Source of the DNA: a virus
IMG/VR virus record: IMGVR_UViG_3300044535_001062
Span: 1 to 64,000 of that record
Length of the DNA: 64,000 bases
Strand: one strand, 5' to 3'
Shown here piece after piece: positions 52,856 through 61,391 of the stretch (position 1 is the first letter of the stretch; every line of letters begins with the position of its first letter). The notes under the pieces were generated by a model, which saw only the letters and a program-made list of their open reading frames with translations, made no database searches and was not told the origin of the DNA. The translations under genes and the position numbers were made by a program.

Positions 52856-53719
52856 TTACGGAACTAATTTATCAACGAGCTCTTTCTTTCTTGCTCTTTT
52901 CTCTCTAACTGATTTCAACTTATCGTTAATGATGTTTGTCACATCTTTCGAGTCAAAATCATTTAAGTCTTCTGATGGATCAACGATGTGTTTGTCACAC
53001 TCCGGAACGATGAAGCCATAGAAGAAGTCTTTATCGCTGTTGCACATGTCAACAACATCTCTTTCCTGGGATCCAAGTGTACGACCACCAACACGGAAGT
53101 ATCCATTTTCCTGCTTGATGATACCCAGAGAAATTGCTTTATTTACATAAACTTTGACTTTGCGATCGGTGTCGATAGAATCATAATAATGTTCAAAAAC
53201 ATTTTTACGAGTAATCGCATCTCCTGCCAAGTTTGCACCAATCAAACGACTGATCAGTTCCCGGTGAGTCATGCCTCTAGCATCAATACCTAAAGCAAAT
53301 GCTAGGTCATGCTTTTCCTCAAACGACAACGATAAACACTTGAGTGCAATATCAAGGTTTTCGTTCATTGCTTCGATTTCATTGTCAATCACTTTATGCT
53401 GAAGCACCAGTGTAAACAAAGGGCTGATAGAATTAGGATTGGTGTGACCAACACAATAAACCAATGGGTGATTGATGTAGAAATCAACTACAGCCAATTC
53501 GTCTTTACTGTTGTCATCGTATTCCAACGTGTACATTGCACCATCGGAAAGAAGAACATCGAACTGTTTGTAGGAGCCATCATTCTCAAAATCTGAAATA
53601 ACACGCTTACCGTTTTCTACAACGTACAAGTGCTTTCTGCTAACCTTGTCATAGTAACTCCCCTGGAGCGTGTAAGTACCTTTAGGGGATTTTGCTGATA
53701 ATAGAATTTTACGAATCAT
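52856..53719 (-). CDS. 287-aa protein of unknown function
   Basis: A beta-rich N-terminal third (MIRKILLSAKSPKGTYTLQG, then YDKVSRKHLYVVENGKR) and a helical remainder with YYDSIDTDRKVKVYVNKAI and a basic C-terminus (REKRARKKELVDKL). No family recognised. The gene is bounded by terminators on both sides, so it is a single transcription unit between capsid genes and NinG. Confidence 0.55.
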   Translation of the reverse strand: MIRKILLSAKSPKGTYTLQGSYYDKVSRKHLYVVENGKRVISDFENDGSYKQFDVLLSDGAMYTLEYDDNSKDELAVVDFYINHPLVYCVGHTNPNSISPLFTLVLQHKVIDNEIEAMNENLDIALKCLSLSFEEKHDLAFALGIDARGMTHRELISRLIGANLAGDAITRKNVFEHYYDSIDTDRKVKVYVNKAISLGIIKQENGYFRVGGRTLGSQERDVVDMCNSDKDFFYGFIVPECDKHIVDPSEDLNDFDSKDVTNIINDKLKSVREKRARKKELVDKLVP

Positions 53720-53755
53720 ATATTTTTCTTTGGCGAATATAGTTCTAATTTAGGG

Positions 53756-53786
53756 AAAAAAGAAAGGGGAGGACGAATCCTCCCCT
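53756..53786 (-). terminator. Terminator after the capsid genes
   Basis: A perfect 9-bp stem AGGGGAGGA/TCCTCCCCT with a TTCG loop on the minus strand (53765-53786), followed by TTTCTTTTTT. It closes the portal-scaffold-capsid unit. Confidence 0.9.
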
Positions 53787-53799
53787 AAAAAGTAACGAA

Positions 53800-54540
53800 T
53801 TACAGGTTGTAAGCAGCAGGTGAAGTGAACGGAGCAGCGATGAATGCGTCAATAGCAGTAATCAAAGTCGATTGAGTTGTGTTAACCCAAACGGTCTGTT
53901 CCATTAAGTTGTCACCAGCACCAGCAAAACCAGAGTTAGTGCTAGCTTTTACTTTGAAAACATACTGAGTGTACAGGTTTCCAGCGATAGCTGAAGTGTA
54001 ACCCAGAGCAGTCAAGTAAGAAGCAAGACCGTAAGGCTTTGTGAAAGCTACAGTCTGAGCAATAGCCAGAGTACCAGCACCGCTACTAACGATGTTGATG
54101 TTCTGAGGAATTGTGGTGTTAGAAGTAACAGTAACCAGAGTAGTACCATCGGTAGCAGTTACACCGAAAGCAGCACCAATTGCATTGATTGAAGCGGTCA
54201 AGCCGGCAGTAATCTCAGCAACAGTAGCAGTAGCATCAGAAGTGTAAGAAGCAGTGAAGGTAACCAGCTGAGGACCGAAGTAGCCCCAATCAGACTCTTT
54301 GTACACACTAACAGTTACACTGTAATCAGTGTTGTTAGCAGCAGTAGGAGTGATAGTCATAGAACGGCTCGCACCAGCTTGTCCAGCCTGTTTGGTCACG
54401 GTAAAGATACCGGGGATCTCCATAGGTACATACTTAAGAGCATCGATGTTGGTAATATCCACACCAACTTTGGTGAAGAATAATTTACCTTGGTCAACGG
54501 CCAAAGTAGAAGCACCATTAAAAACACATGTAGTTTGCAT
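53800..54540 (-). CDS. Capsid-associated / decoration-type protein
   Basis: 246 aa. Ala/Thr/Gly/Val-rich with long beta-strand runs (ADNT-type turns, for example AANNTDYSVTVSVYKESDWG) and a helical-poor composition, typical of an abundant virion beta protein. It lies directly behind the major capsid gene and before a terminator. The start is preceded by a rare good Shine-Dalgarno (AGGAG, 9 nt before ATG). Likely capsid decoration or auxiliary protein. Confidence 0.6.
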   Translation of the reverse strand: MQTTCVFNGASTLAVDQGKLFFTKVGVDITNIDALKYVPMEIPGIFTVTKQAGQAGASRSMTITPTAANNTDYSVTVSVYKESDWGYFGPQLVTFTASYTSDATATVAEITAGLTASINAIGAAFGVTATDGTTLVTVTSNTTIPQNINIVSSGAGTLAIAQTVAFTKPYGLASYLTALGYTSAIAGNLYTQYVFKVKASTNSGFAGAGDNLMEQTVWVNTTQSTLITAIDAFIAAPFTSPAAYNL

Positions 54541-54561
54541 TGTTGTAATCTCCTTTTAAAA

Positions 54562-55923
54562 TTAAGCGATAAGTTCGATCAGTCCCATACGCTCAGAAGC
54601 GCAATAAAGACCGCAGTCAGACAAAATGTGGAAATCCACACCATCAACGTCACTTGAAGCAAGTGAACCGCTGAGGCCATTAGCAAGAGCTTGCTTAACG
54701 CTAGAAGGATTGCTGTCCTGCAGACCAATCAGACCAGGTACGTAAGCAGCAAGCAGCTCGTCACTGTTAAAGTGATACTTCTGCAGAGGAGACAGGTTTC
54801 CGCTACCGTCAGCAGCAGGAATAGCAGTCAAGTCAACTACGTAGATAGAGTGAGACATACGAGGCTTACCAGTAACGCTAGAAAGATCACCTTTGAAAGC
54901 ATCGTCATCGAGCAGAGCCCAACGAACGAAATCGATCTTCATACCAGCGTAGCTGTAAGTCATAACGTTCAAACCTTCAACGCTAACACCACCCAAGGTG
55001 TTATTACTACCACCGTACTGGATGTAAGGAGACAGCAGAGTCTGAAGACGAGCCATAGCAGCAGTACCCATAAGAGCAACCAGGTTACGTCCGTTTTCAG
55101 CACTCTTGCGAACCAGATTTTCCAGGAAGTCGTTGAACTGAGACTGAGTGAACTCAGTAGTCATAGGCAGGTAAGTACCACCATTGTTGATGATAGACCA
55201 ACGCAGACCACCGGTAGTGTAAGCTTCGCCTTGAGGACCAGCTACAACAGCACGCTCAGAGAAAGCATATTTGAACTCCAAGCTCTTAGAGAACTTACGC
55301 AGAGCCAAATCATCATAGCTACGATACCAGAAATCACCCTGCCACTTTACGAAAGAAGCAGTGCGGTCACGCCTAGCTTGGCTAGAGCTTTCACGAGTGA
55401 TAGCAGTGTAGGTATAGTCGGTCTGAGGAACGATGCTCAGAGGACTTTTACCATTGCTATAGCGGTTAGCAGAAGAGTCAAACAGAACCTTAGCGATGCT
55501 TCCACTCAAGAAGTGAGTAGCAGTGCTAAGAGAAACGCTTACACGCTTGATAACTACCAAATTTCCACCACCAGAAGGTTTGTCTACGATGATACCTTGA
55601 ACCAGGTTAGCATCAGCGATGATATCACCGATACGGAAGTTAGAGGCATCGTCCAGAGTCAGCAACAGGGCTTCGCCAGTTGCATAGCCGGTAGGAACGG
55701 TAGGAGCTGCAGCAATACGAGAATATACGCTGAAGTTACCAAGGGCACTGATTTCTACTTTGGGTTGGTTGGTAGAAATTGAAGATGCCAGCTTGGAAGT
55801 CAACTGCGTCAATACATTGTACCCATAATCTTGGGCATAAACCATCGCCATTTTGTTAGGCAGGCTCAACCCCCGGAGGAGGAGCGACTGGTTTAAATCG
55901 AGGTTAGTAATTGGACTTGCCAT
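54562..55923 (-). CDS. Major capsid protein (HK97-fold type)
   Basis: 453 aa. N-terminal helix region, then a beta-rich body and C-terminal domain with LMGTAAMARLQTLLSPYIQY (about 284-303), in the position of the HK97 A-domain helix. The codon choice is strongly biased to a small set, as for an abundant protein, leaving a long spurious open frame on the opposite strand. Position between scaffold and decoration gene supports the call. Confidence 0.8.
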   Translation of the reverse strand: MASPITNLDLNQSLLLRGLSLPNKMAMVYAQDYGYNVLTQLTSKLASSISTNQPKVEISALGNFSVYSRIAAAPTVPTGYATGEALLLTLDDASNFRIGDIIADANLVQGIIVDKPSGGGNLVVIKRVSVSLSTATHFLSGSIAKVLFDSSANRYSNGKSPLSIVPQTDYTYTAITRESSSQARRDRTASFVKWQGDFWYRSYDDLALRKFSKSLEFKYAFSERAVVAGPQGEAYTTGGLRWSIINNGGTYLPMTTEFTQSQFNDFLENLVRKSAENGRNLVALMGTAAMARLQTLLSPYIQYGGSNNTLGGVSVEGLNVMTYSYAGMKIDFVRWALLDDDAFKGDLSSVTGKPRMSHSIYVVDLTAIPAADGSGNLSPLQKYHFNSDELLAAYVPGLIGLQDSNPSSVKQALANGLSGSLASSDVDGVDFHILSDCGLYCASERMGLIELIA

Positions 55924-55935
55924 TGTTTAATTTGT

Positions 55936-56919
55936 TTATCTTTTTTTGGCGTTGAGGTAGGATGAGAACGCATCGTCAGCAGTTAAGCCTTGGAAACCAT
56001 TATTGGTGTTTGATGGTCCTCTTCCATCGGACGGATTTGTTGTCGCCTCCAACATTTCTCTCCGTCCGCTATTTTTTGCCTTGGTCACATTGGTACGCAC
56101 GATATCTTTACCGTACAGTCTCCATAATGCAAAGTCAGCAAGTAAGTCGGCATCGATGGATCCATCGTTGCGATTAAGATTAATTTCGCTTGTCAAAAAG
56201 TTCTTAATCTTGGAAGACATTTCGTCTGTAACCTTAAGACCGTAAACTTCTTTACCCGAAAGTTCTTTCGCAATAGAATCTACTTCAGCCTGAAAACGCA
56301 TCAGAGTCTGTGTCGTTTCTTCTTTCTGTTTCGCTGGTGCTGAGGTTAACCGTTTCAGTTTATCCTCGTTCCTTGAAATAAAAGCATTTCGATACTCCGA
56401 TACAAGTTTTTTCCTTTGGAAAAGACTCATTTGATTGAACTCTTCAACGGCTGCGTTATAGTCGTCACCAGTGAATCCTTCTAATTCTTTGAGTCCCATT
56501 TCAATGATACTAACTTCGTCAAGGTTGGCATAATCTGGAAGATCAAACTCCTTAACGAACTCTTTCAAAGTCTTTCCGGACTTCTTGAATTCTTTCAGCA
56601 GTTTAACGTCTTCGTCATCATCTTCCTTAACTTCTTCTAAAGTAGGCTTTGTCTCAGCAGCTTTTTCACCGGGCTTAGCTTCTTCATCAAGTTCGTACCA
56701 TTCTTTTTCTAGTTTCTGTTCTTCGTTGTTTTGATTTTCCTCTTTTGTAGTTTGAACATTTTGTTCTTTGTTTTCTTCTGCAGGGGTTTCTGAAACCACA
56801 GGTTTGGCTTCTTGCTTCTCTACAGGAGTTTCTGGTTTGGCTTCTTCGGCCGGTTTAACGTTAGTTTTAGCAAGTTTGTCGTCCTGCTCTTTTAACTGTT
56901 GTTCGATTTGATCGTACAT
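55936..56919 (-). CDS. Scaffolding protein
   Basis: 327 aa from the ATG at 56919 (MYDQIEQQLKEQDDK); a TTG at 56928 is also in frame. The first 110 residues are a Glu/Lys/Pro-rich disordered stretch (with EEAKPETPVEKQEAKP), then a helical, acidic middle and a shorter basic C-terminus. This acidic coiled layout next to portal and capsid genes is typical of capsid scaffolds, which are removed during maturation. Confidence 0.7.
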   Translation of the reverse strand: MYDQIEQQLKEQDDKLAKTNVKPAEEAKPETPVEKQEAKPVVSETPAEENKEQNVQTTKEENQNNEEQKLEKEWYELDEEAKPGEKAAETKPTLEEVKEDDDEDVKLLKEFKKSGKTLKEFVKEFDLPDYANLDEVSIIEMGLKELEGFTGDDYNAAVEEFNQMSLFQRKKLVSEYRNAFISRNEDKLKRLTSAPAKQKEETTQTLMRFQAEVDSIAKELSGKEVYGLKVTDEMSSKIKNFLTSEINLNRNDGSIDADLLADFALWRLYGKDIVRTNVTKAKNSGRREMLEATTNPSDGRGPSNTNNGFQGLTADDAFSSYLNAKKR

Positions 56920-56925
56920 ATTTTG

Positions 56926-56933
56926 CAAATTTA
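56926..56933 (-). promoter_or_regulatory. -7 element TAAATTTG 6 nt before the scaffold ATG
   Basis: A TAnnTTTG match on the minus strand between portal and scaffold genes; the -33 region (CTTT) is only partly conserved. Confidence 0.45.
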
Positions 56934-56951
56934 GTGATTTTTATTCTAATT

Positions 56952-59204
56952 TTAAAGAGCACCAGCTGCTTCTGGTCCGGCAACTACTTCGTCACCAGGC
57001 TGAGGTTCTTCTGCCACGGCCTGATTGGCAGCTTCTTCCATAGCTCCTGGGGTTTCCGGAACACCTTGTTCAATTGGACTAGCATTTTTAACTGCCTCAG
57101 AAGCGGCCTTGAGTTCTTGACGATAGTTCGAACCTTCTTGTGCAACTTGTGCTTGTTGCATTTGAGCTTGCATCATGGCTTCTTGTTGAGCAGCCTGCAT
57201 GATCTGTTGTCTACGCATCTCTTCTTTTTTCTCCATATCTTTCTTAGCCATAGAGTATTCAAGTTCTTTGAGAAGTTCTGTGTAAGACTTAGATGTTTCG
57301 ATCTTAATATAATCACGCATGTCAATAAGACCGTTCTGCATTGCAGCTTGTGCGATAGCGAGTAATCTTTCTTTTGCCTGTTCGTCCAAAAAGTCTTTTA
57401 CCTTTATGTATACACCAAAATCTTCGAACTTAACTTCATCGGTAATTTCTAAGAAGTCATATCCTCTGTCGTCAAGTAATCCAACTCCCTCTTCTTTGAG
57501 AGAAAGAAGAGAAACTTTATATTGATTCAATGCGTACTGAAGATCCTTTTCAATGAAACGAATAAAACCTTGGTAAAGGTAAGCTGTACCTAGGTTTGAC
57601 TGGGCAATGGAACCTGCCTGTGTTTTAGCACCAAGATAGCCTTGCTGCTGTCCCATAGCTATTTTTGGAACGTTAACAATCTCTTCCATGATACGTTCTT
57701 CTTCTCTCTTCAAGTTGATAAGTTCACGAACGTTTGGATCAAGTGTCATGTCAACTACTTCTACAATACGGTTATTGTCATTGTTATTGTAATCTTCACC
57801 TGTGGCGTTTCCGTCTGTAATATGAATACCCATTCTCTCAAAGTCGTTGAGAACTTCTTGGGGGGTAGCAGAGCCAAGTTTGTGTTTGTTTAGAATAAAC
57901 ACTTTTCCCTTGGCCCGGTCAGTAGCTTTTGTGATTTCGTAGTTCAGATAGTCAATTCTATCCTGGTGTTTATGAAGCCTCGATGCAATAGAACGTGTTT
58001 CGCCCATAACCATGTTAGGAAGAAACACACTAATTGGAAGTTCAACTTCATTCTTATCATCAAAGTTTCTAACGATGTTATTTGTTTCACCCCAATTGAC
58101 CATATACTTGTTGGCTATGAGGGTTCCTTTATAAACAGTCTTAACCCAGTATTGAGAGTTACTTCTCTTTCTAGTTTTAGAGAAGTGTTCATTGCCATAC
58201 TGATCTTTGGTTTTTTCGTAACGTAGTTCTTTGTAGCCAACCCAGTAACCGGTAACACATGCCATCTTAGGTACACCGCTCCAGTTATACCACCAGCGAA
58301 GTTGGTTTGAACTGATGTATTCTTCTCCGAGCATTTTGTCGATTGTCTGAGTATTTACAGTTTTAATCTCTTCTATATCTGCCGGAGAAAGATAAGCCAT
58401 GAAGTCAGGATTAGAAAGAATTTCACCTGGTGTGTACCAGTCAACTTTTCCTACAAACTGAGCTCTTGAATTATAATCATCATCGACTGTGTTATCCCAA
58501 ATCAAGTTGTAAGGAAGGATAACTTCTTTGATCTGTCTTCCTTTTTTAATGTAGTTCTCAATACCAATTACACCACCAAGAGTTAAATACAGGAAAGCCT
58601 GTTTGTATTTCTCGATAAACTTGTTTCTGTAAAGAATGTCTTCAGCCAACCTTTGAGCAATTTCTTCTGAGTACTCTTTGTAATCATACGTCATGTACTT
58701 CTGAAGATCCTGTTCGTTTTCAAAATTAACCATTCCGGTAGGATTGAATTCAACGCCTTTTTCTGACATTGCATCTGCAATTTCTTTAAGAATGATTTTA
58801 CTCAAAGCCATTTGATAGATTTCATTTTTCTTTGAAATCAAAGCTTTGGATGTACCACGAACTGTAGGCTCGATATTTTCAATCATTTTGATAGCACTTC
58901 CTAACATGAAGTCTATCATTGAAGTTAATTTTTGACCGTTTATCCAGACGTGAGGTAACTTGCAGTTATCAGCGTCTTGTGTTGAATAGTAGTAATCACG
59001 GTTTTCTTGTTTACCTAGGTAGTAGGTAAACATGCGGATCATTTCATCTATTGGTTTGTCCCAAGATTGAGGTGTCCGATACCCCAGCTGATTTTGTTGT
59101 GTATTATACTTTTCGGCTATGTATTGTATGTTCTCTTTGAACCAAATAGCGTTCTTGTCTTTCTCGGGTACAAATTGTTTTGGTTGGTCTTTTATTGATA
59201 ACAT
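56952..59204 (-). CDS. Portal protein
   Basis: 750 aa. Early region with QENRDYYYSTQDADNC and VWINGQKLTSMIDF, a long helical core, and C-terminal Gln/Ala/Met-rich helices (QEAMMQAQMQQAQVAQEG), as in P22-like and crAss-like portals. It forms the dodecameric ring at the capsid vertex through which DNA is packaged. The C-terminus is Ala/Glu/Pro-rich and probably disordered. The first gene of the capsid unit, with its own promoter at 59227-59260. Confidence 0.8.
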   Translation of the reverse strand: MLSIKDQPKQFVPEKDKNAIWFKENIQYIAEKYNTQQNQLGYRTPQSWDKPIDEMIRMFTYYLGKQENRDYYYSTQDADNCKLPHVWINGQKLTSMIDFMLGSAIKMIENIEPTVRGTSKALISKKNEIYQMALSKIILKEIADAMSEKGVEFNPTGMVNFENEQDLQKYMTYDYKEYSEEIAQRLAEDILYRNKFIEKYKQAFLYLTLGGVIGIENYIKKGRQIKEVILPYNLIWDNTVDDDYNSRAQFVGKVDWYTPGEILSNPDFMAYLSPADIEEIKTVNTQTIDKMLGEEYISSNQLRWWYNWSGVPKMACVTGYWVGYKELRYEKTKDQYGNEHFSKTRKRSNSQYWVKTVYKGTLIANKYMVNWGETNNIVRNFDDKNEVELPISVFLPNMVMGETRSIASRLHKHQDRIDYLNYEITKATDRAKGKVFILNKHKLGSATPQEVLNDFERMGIHITDGNATGEDYNNNDNNRIVEVVDMTLDPNVRELINLKREEERIMEEIVNVPKIAMGQQQGYLGAKTQAGSIAQSNLGTAYLYQGFIRFIEKDLQYALNQYKVSLLSLKEEGVGLLDDRGYDFLEITDEVKFEDFGVYIKVKDFLDEQAKERLLAIAQAAMQNGLIDMRDYIKIETSKSYTELLKELEYSMAKKDMEKKEEMRRQQIMQAAQQEAMMQAQMQQAQVAQEGSNYRQELKAASEAVKNASPIEQGVPETPGAMEEAANQAVAEEPQPGDEVVAGPEAAGAL

Positions 59205-59226
59205 TTCAGCCTGTTAGTAAAGTTGT

Positions 59227-59260
59227 ACAAATATAGTGAAATAAGTTTATAAAAAACAAA
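59227..59260 (-). promoter_or_regulatory. Late promoter upstream of portal gene
   Basis: On the minus strand TTTG (59260-59257) and TATATTTGT (59235-59227) are separated by 21 nt, a full match to the Bacteroidota consensus. It leaves a leader of about 20 nt before the portal ATG. Confidence 0.8.
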
Positions 59261-59271
59261 TTCACATTTTC

Positions 59272-59541
59272 TCAGCTCATGCAGTCTTTGATTTTTTGAG
59301 ATAGTTCCATTTTGGAACACTTTACAAGATAATGTTCTAAACCAATGCAGATTACTGTAAGTGGTTTGTTGAAGGTACTCCTCTCATCTGAAAAGTAATA
59401 GTCGATTCTCCAAAAGTGAATAGGAAAAGTTGGCGAATCATAAATATCTGAGAAGCCATTATCTTCTAGATATTCTTTGTTGTCCTCGTCTTCATCTGGA
59501 TCGAGAGCCAGCACTTCTAGAATAAGTGGTTTTTTCAGCAT
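59272..59541 (-). CDS. 89-aa hypothetical acidic protein
   Basis: Begins MLKKPLILEVLALDPDEDED, then an Asp/Tyr-rich middle (YDSPTFPIHFWRIDYYF) and a C-terminal helix. No family recognised. A TAAATTTG -7 type element ends 4 nt before its ATG. Confidence 0.55.
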   Translation of the reverse strand: MLKKPLILEVLALDPDEDEDNKEYLEDNGFSDIYDSPTFPIHFWRIDYYFSDERSTFNKPLTVICIGLEHYLVKCSKMELSQKIKDCMS

Positions 59542-59545
59542 AAAA

Positions 59546-59553
59546 CAAATTTA
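59546..59553 (-). promoter_or_regulatory. -7 element TAAATTTG 4 nt before the ATG at 59541
   Basis: A TAnnTTTG match on the minus strand; the expected -33 element is unclear. It lies just downstream of the ncRNA terminator. Confidence 0.4.
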
Positions 59554-59569
59554 ATAAAAAAAAGAATAC

Positions 59570-59596
59570 AAAAAAAAGAATACGAAGTATTCTTTT
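59570..59596 (-). terminator. Terminator of the putative ncRNA
   Basis: A perfect 10-bp stem, AAAAGAATAC with GTATTCTTTT and loop TTC on the minus strand (59596-59574), followed by more T. It could act in both directions. Confidence 0.8.
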
Positions 59597-59901
59597 AATA
59601 CACATAAGAGTGTATTTGTATTATCCAATATGCATCTTTGGGGTGTTCTCCGGCATACAGTGAGCTATCCCGATAAAAGTCTATCGAGTTAGTCACCGTT
59701 GCTGTGGGTACATCTTCGTACACGCCCCCCAACATACACCAATAAGTCGTGCTTGCTTATTGGCTTGAGATCCACTTTCGAGAGTTTTGCACCTCCCTTT
59801 CAGTCCTACGGCTCATCTCTTTGTGCCACCGCTGCGCTTTGCTGAAATCCCATGGTAACGCTTTACACCGGAACGCCATCGTTATTTTTCCGCCCATTCC
59901 G
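59570..59901 (-). ncRNA. Putative 330-nt structured non-coding RNA
   Basis: The stretch has its own promoter (59907-59937) and terminator (59570-59596) but no plausible reading frame on either strand. On the minus strand several helices can be drawn: GGAATG with CGTTCC near the 5' end, CCAATAAG/CTTATTGG with a 9-nt loop, a GTAC/GTAC hairpin with loop GAAGAT, and GTGA...TCAC enclosing CGATA/TATCG. I recognise no match to tmRNA, RNase P, 6S or group I intron cores. It might be a virion or regulatory RNA. Confidence 0.6.
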
Positions 59902-59906
59902 ACACC

Positions 59907-59937
59907 GCAAATATAAAGTCAGTTTTCAAAAATCAAA
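59907..59937 (-). promoter_or_regulatory. Promoter of the putative ncRNA
   Basis: On the minus strand TTTG (59937-59934) and TATATTTGC (59915-59907) are 18 nt apart. The downstream transcript has no nearby ORF. Confidence 0.7.
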
Positions 59938-60352
59938 ACGTTCCTACGAAATTTTTTTTCTCAAGGTAGTCCAAACGATATAAGATAAGGTCCAGAAAGC
60001 TTATGTTGAAAGTGAATCCGAACGCCATGGCAAACTTTAGAATGTTGTGCGTATTGTAGTGTTCTGGATTGTACAGCTGATAGTCGCTGAACGCATAATC
60101 AAATATTCCGGTTTTATCATAAACCCTGGCGTGAAGCATGCCCTTTACGATGTTATGCTTCTTGACTAAGTAGTCTAGATTGAAAGCAAGGTTCTTAGCC
60201 ATGAGTGAAAATCTTTTATCTACCATTTCGTAGTAGTACCCTTTCTTCAACTCGCTAATTTTCTTGTTTTCTACGGCTAGAAAAAACTCTTGTGACTTGA
60301 TCTCAGAAATTTTTTTATCGATTTCTTCTAAAGAAATTTTGTTTTTCGACAT
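59933..60352 (-). CDS. 139-aa hypothetical protein
   Basis: From the ATG at 60352 (MSKNKISLEEIDKKISEIKS); an upstream non-ATG extension to 60397 overlaps the opposite promoter. The N-terminal half is a charged coiled coil, the C-terminal half has Tyr/Phe-rich helices (FTFNISFLDLILYRLDYLEK). The first gene of the minus arm, divergent from SSB. Function unknown. Confidence 0.6.
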   Translation of the reverse strand: MSKNKISLEEIDKKISEIKSQEFFLAVENKKISELKKGYYYEMVDKRFSLMAKNLAFNLDYLVKKHNIVKGMLHARVYDKTGIFDYAFSDYQLYNPEHYNTHNILKFAMAFGFTFNISFLDLILYRLDYLEKKNFVGTF

Positions 60353-60368
60353 AAAGTTGTATATTTGC
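60338..60368 (+). promoter_or_regulatory. Promoter of the SSB-exonuclease early operon
   Basis: TTTG (60338-60341) and TATATTTGC (60360-60368) are spaced 18 nt on the plus strand. It overlaps the start codon of the divergent gene, so the two could interfere with each other. Confidence 0.75.
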
Positions 60369-60412
60369 AAAGGTAAGGATACTAAAAGAAAAAACACTAA
60401 AACTATATATTA

Positions 60413-61087
60413 ATGGCACTTGGTAACAATTCGTCTGCGATCTACGTGGACATTCGTAACGGAAAGGTTTTCCGTTATTCGAAAACAGAACAGGACGGCA
60501 CTACAGCGGTTCTAAATTCAAAAGGAGAAAAGAAACACTATTTCATCTACGACTTCATTGAAGGTAACGTAACCGGTTTCTCTACTCGTGAAGAAGACAT
60601 GCAAGGTAACAAGAAACTTGTGTTTCAGATTCACATGACAGACGGTAATGACAATTACATTGTTAAGATGGGAGTTGAGACAGCTTACTTCCGTATGTTT
60701 TGCTCGGTAGTTCCGAACATCGACTTTAATTACACTGTGAGGCTCATTCCTCGTTTGAAAGAAGAGAACGGAGTTAAAAAGTCGAGCATGATCGTAGTAA
60801 ATAAGGATCTTCCTATGAAGTTTGCGTTTACTGCTGACAATCCCAACGGAAAACCTCAAATTCAAATTACCAAAAACAAGAAAGGTGAGATCGTTGACAT
60901 CGATCGTGAAGAAGAAACACAGTTTTTCATGAACCTGATCAACCAGACCAGACAAAAACTTGTTCATCCGGCTGTATCACTGTCTACTACAGTGGACACA
61001 TCAGTTGAAGAAAAAGTAAAATCTCCTAAAAAATCAATTACGGTACTTGACGAAGAGCCATTGGGTTCTGATGATCTGCCGTTCTAG
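60413..61087 (+). CDS. ssb: Single-stranded DNA-binding protein
   Basis: 224 aa. A beta-rich OB-type core is followed by a disordered, charged linker (about 185-210) and the acidic C-terminal tip DDLPF, the hallmark through which SSBs recruit partner proteins. It is much longer than bacterial SSB cores and diverged in the N-terminal domain, so the OB fold is inferred. It protects ssDNA at replication and recombination, in an operon with the recombination exonuclease. Confidence 0.75.
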   Translation: MALGNNSSAIYVDIRNGKVFRYSKTEQDGTTAVLNSKGEKKHYFIYDFIEGNVTGFSTREEDMQGNKKLVFQIHMTDGNDNYIVKMGVETAYFRMFCSVVPNIDFNYTVRLIPRLKEENGVKKSSMIVVNKDLPMKFAFTADNPNGKPQIQITKNKKGEIVDIDREEETQFFMNLINQTRQKLVHPAVSLSTTVDTSVEEKVKSPKKSITVLDEEPLGSDDLPF

Positions 61088-61115
61088 TCTCACATTTTTT
61101 AATTCAAGCTGAGTA

Positions 61116-61391
61116 ATGTCAAAAATCGCTAATCCCAAGTTAGCAAGCGTGATTGCTGATGGGATTGTAAAAACAAAAGCTGAGATGTCAGCCCTTTCTA
61201 AGAAAGAAACAGACGTTGTATATGAACATATGCAACATCACTACGACAAAGAGGAAAAAATCATCCGTCAGAGTTGTATGAAAGCTGCTGCGTCTTGCTA
61301 CAATCCTCCGTTCGGAGAACAGCCAAAGGAAATTGCTTCTAAAATTATCGAAATATCTGAAATCCTTTTCTCATGGGTGACTTCAAAATAG
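61116..61391 (+). CDS. 91-aa hypothetical protein
   Basis: A helical small protein (SKIANPKLASVIADGIVKTK, then ETDVVYEHMQHHYDKEEKII) overlapping the exonuclease start by 19 nt. Its location between SSB and exonuclease hints at a recombination role, but no annealing-protein signature is present. Confidence 0.55.
   Translation: MSKIANPKLASVIADGIVKTKAEMSALSKKETDVVYEHMQHHYDKEEKIIRQSCMKAAASCYNPPFGEQPKEIASKIIEISEILFSWVTSK

Noticed and set aside
54691-55782. Long plus-strand open frame (363 aa) opposite the major capsid gene
   Set aside because: It is a shadow of biased codon use in the capsid gene. Its translation is Ser/Thr/Arg-rich low complexity with no domain, and it is antisense to a clear capsid protein.
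59570-59901. Group I intron or RNase P RNA
   Set aside because: None of the conserved core sequence elements of these RNAs could be found by eye.
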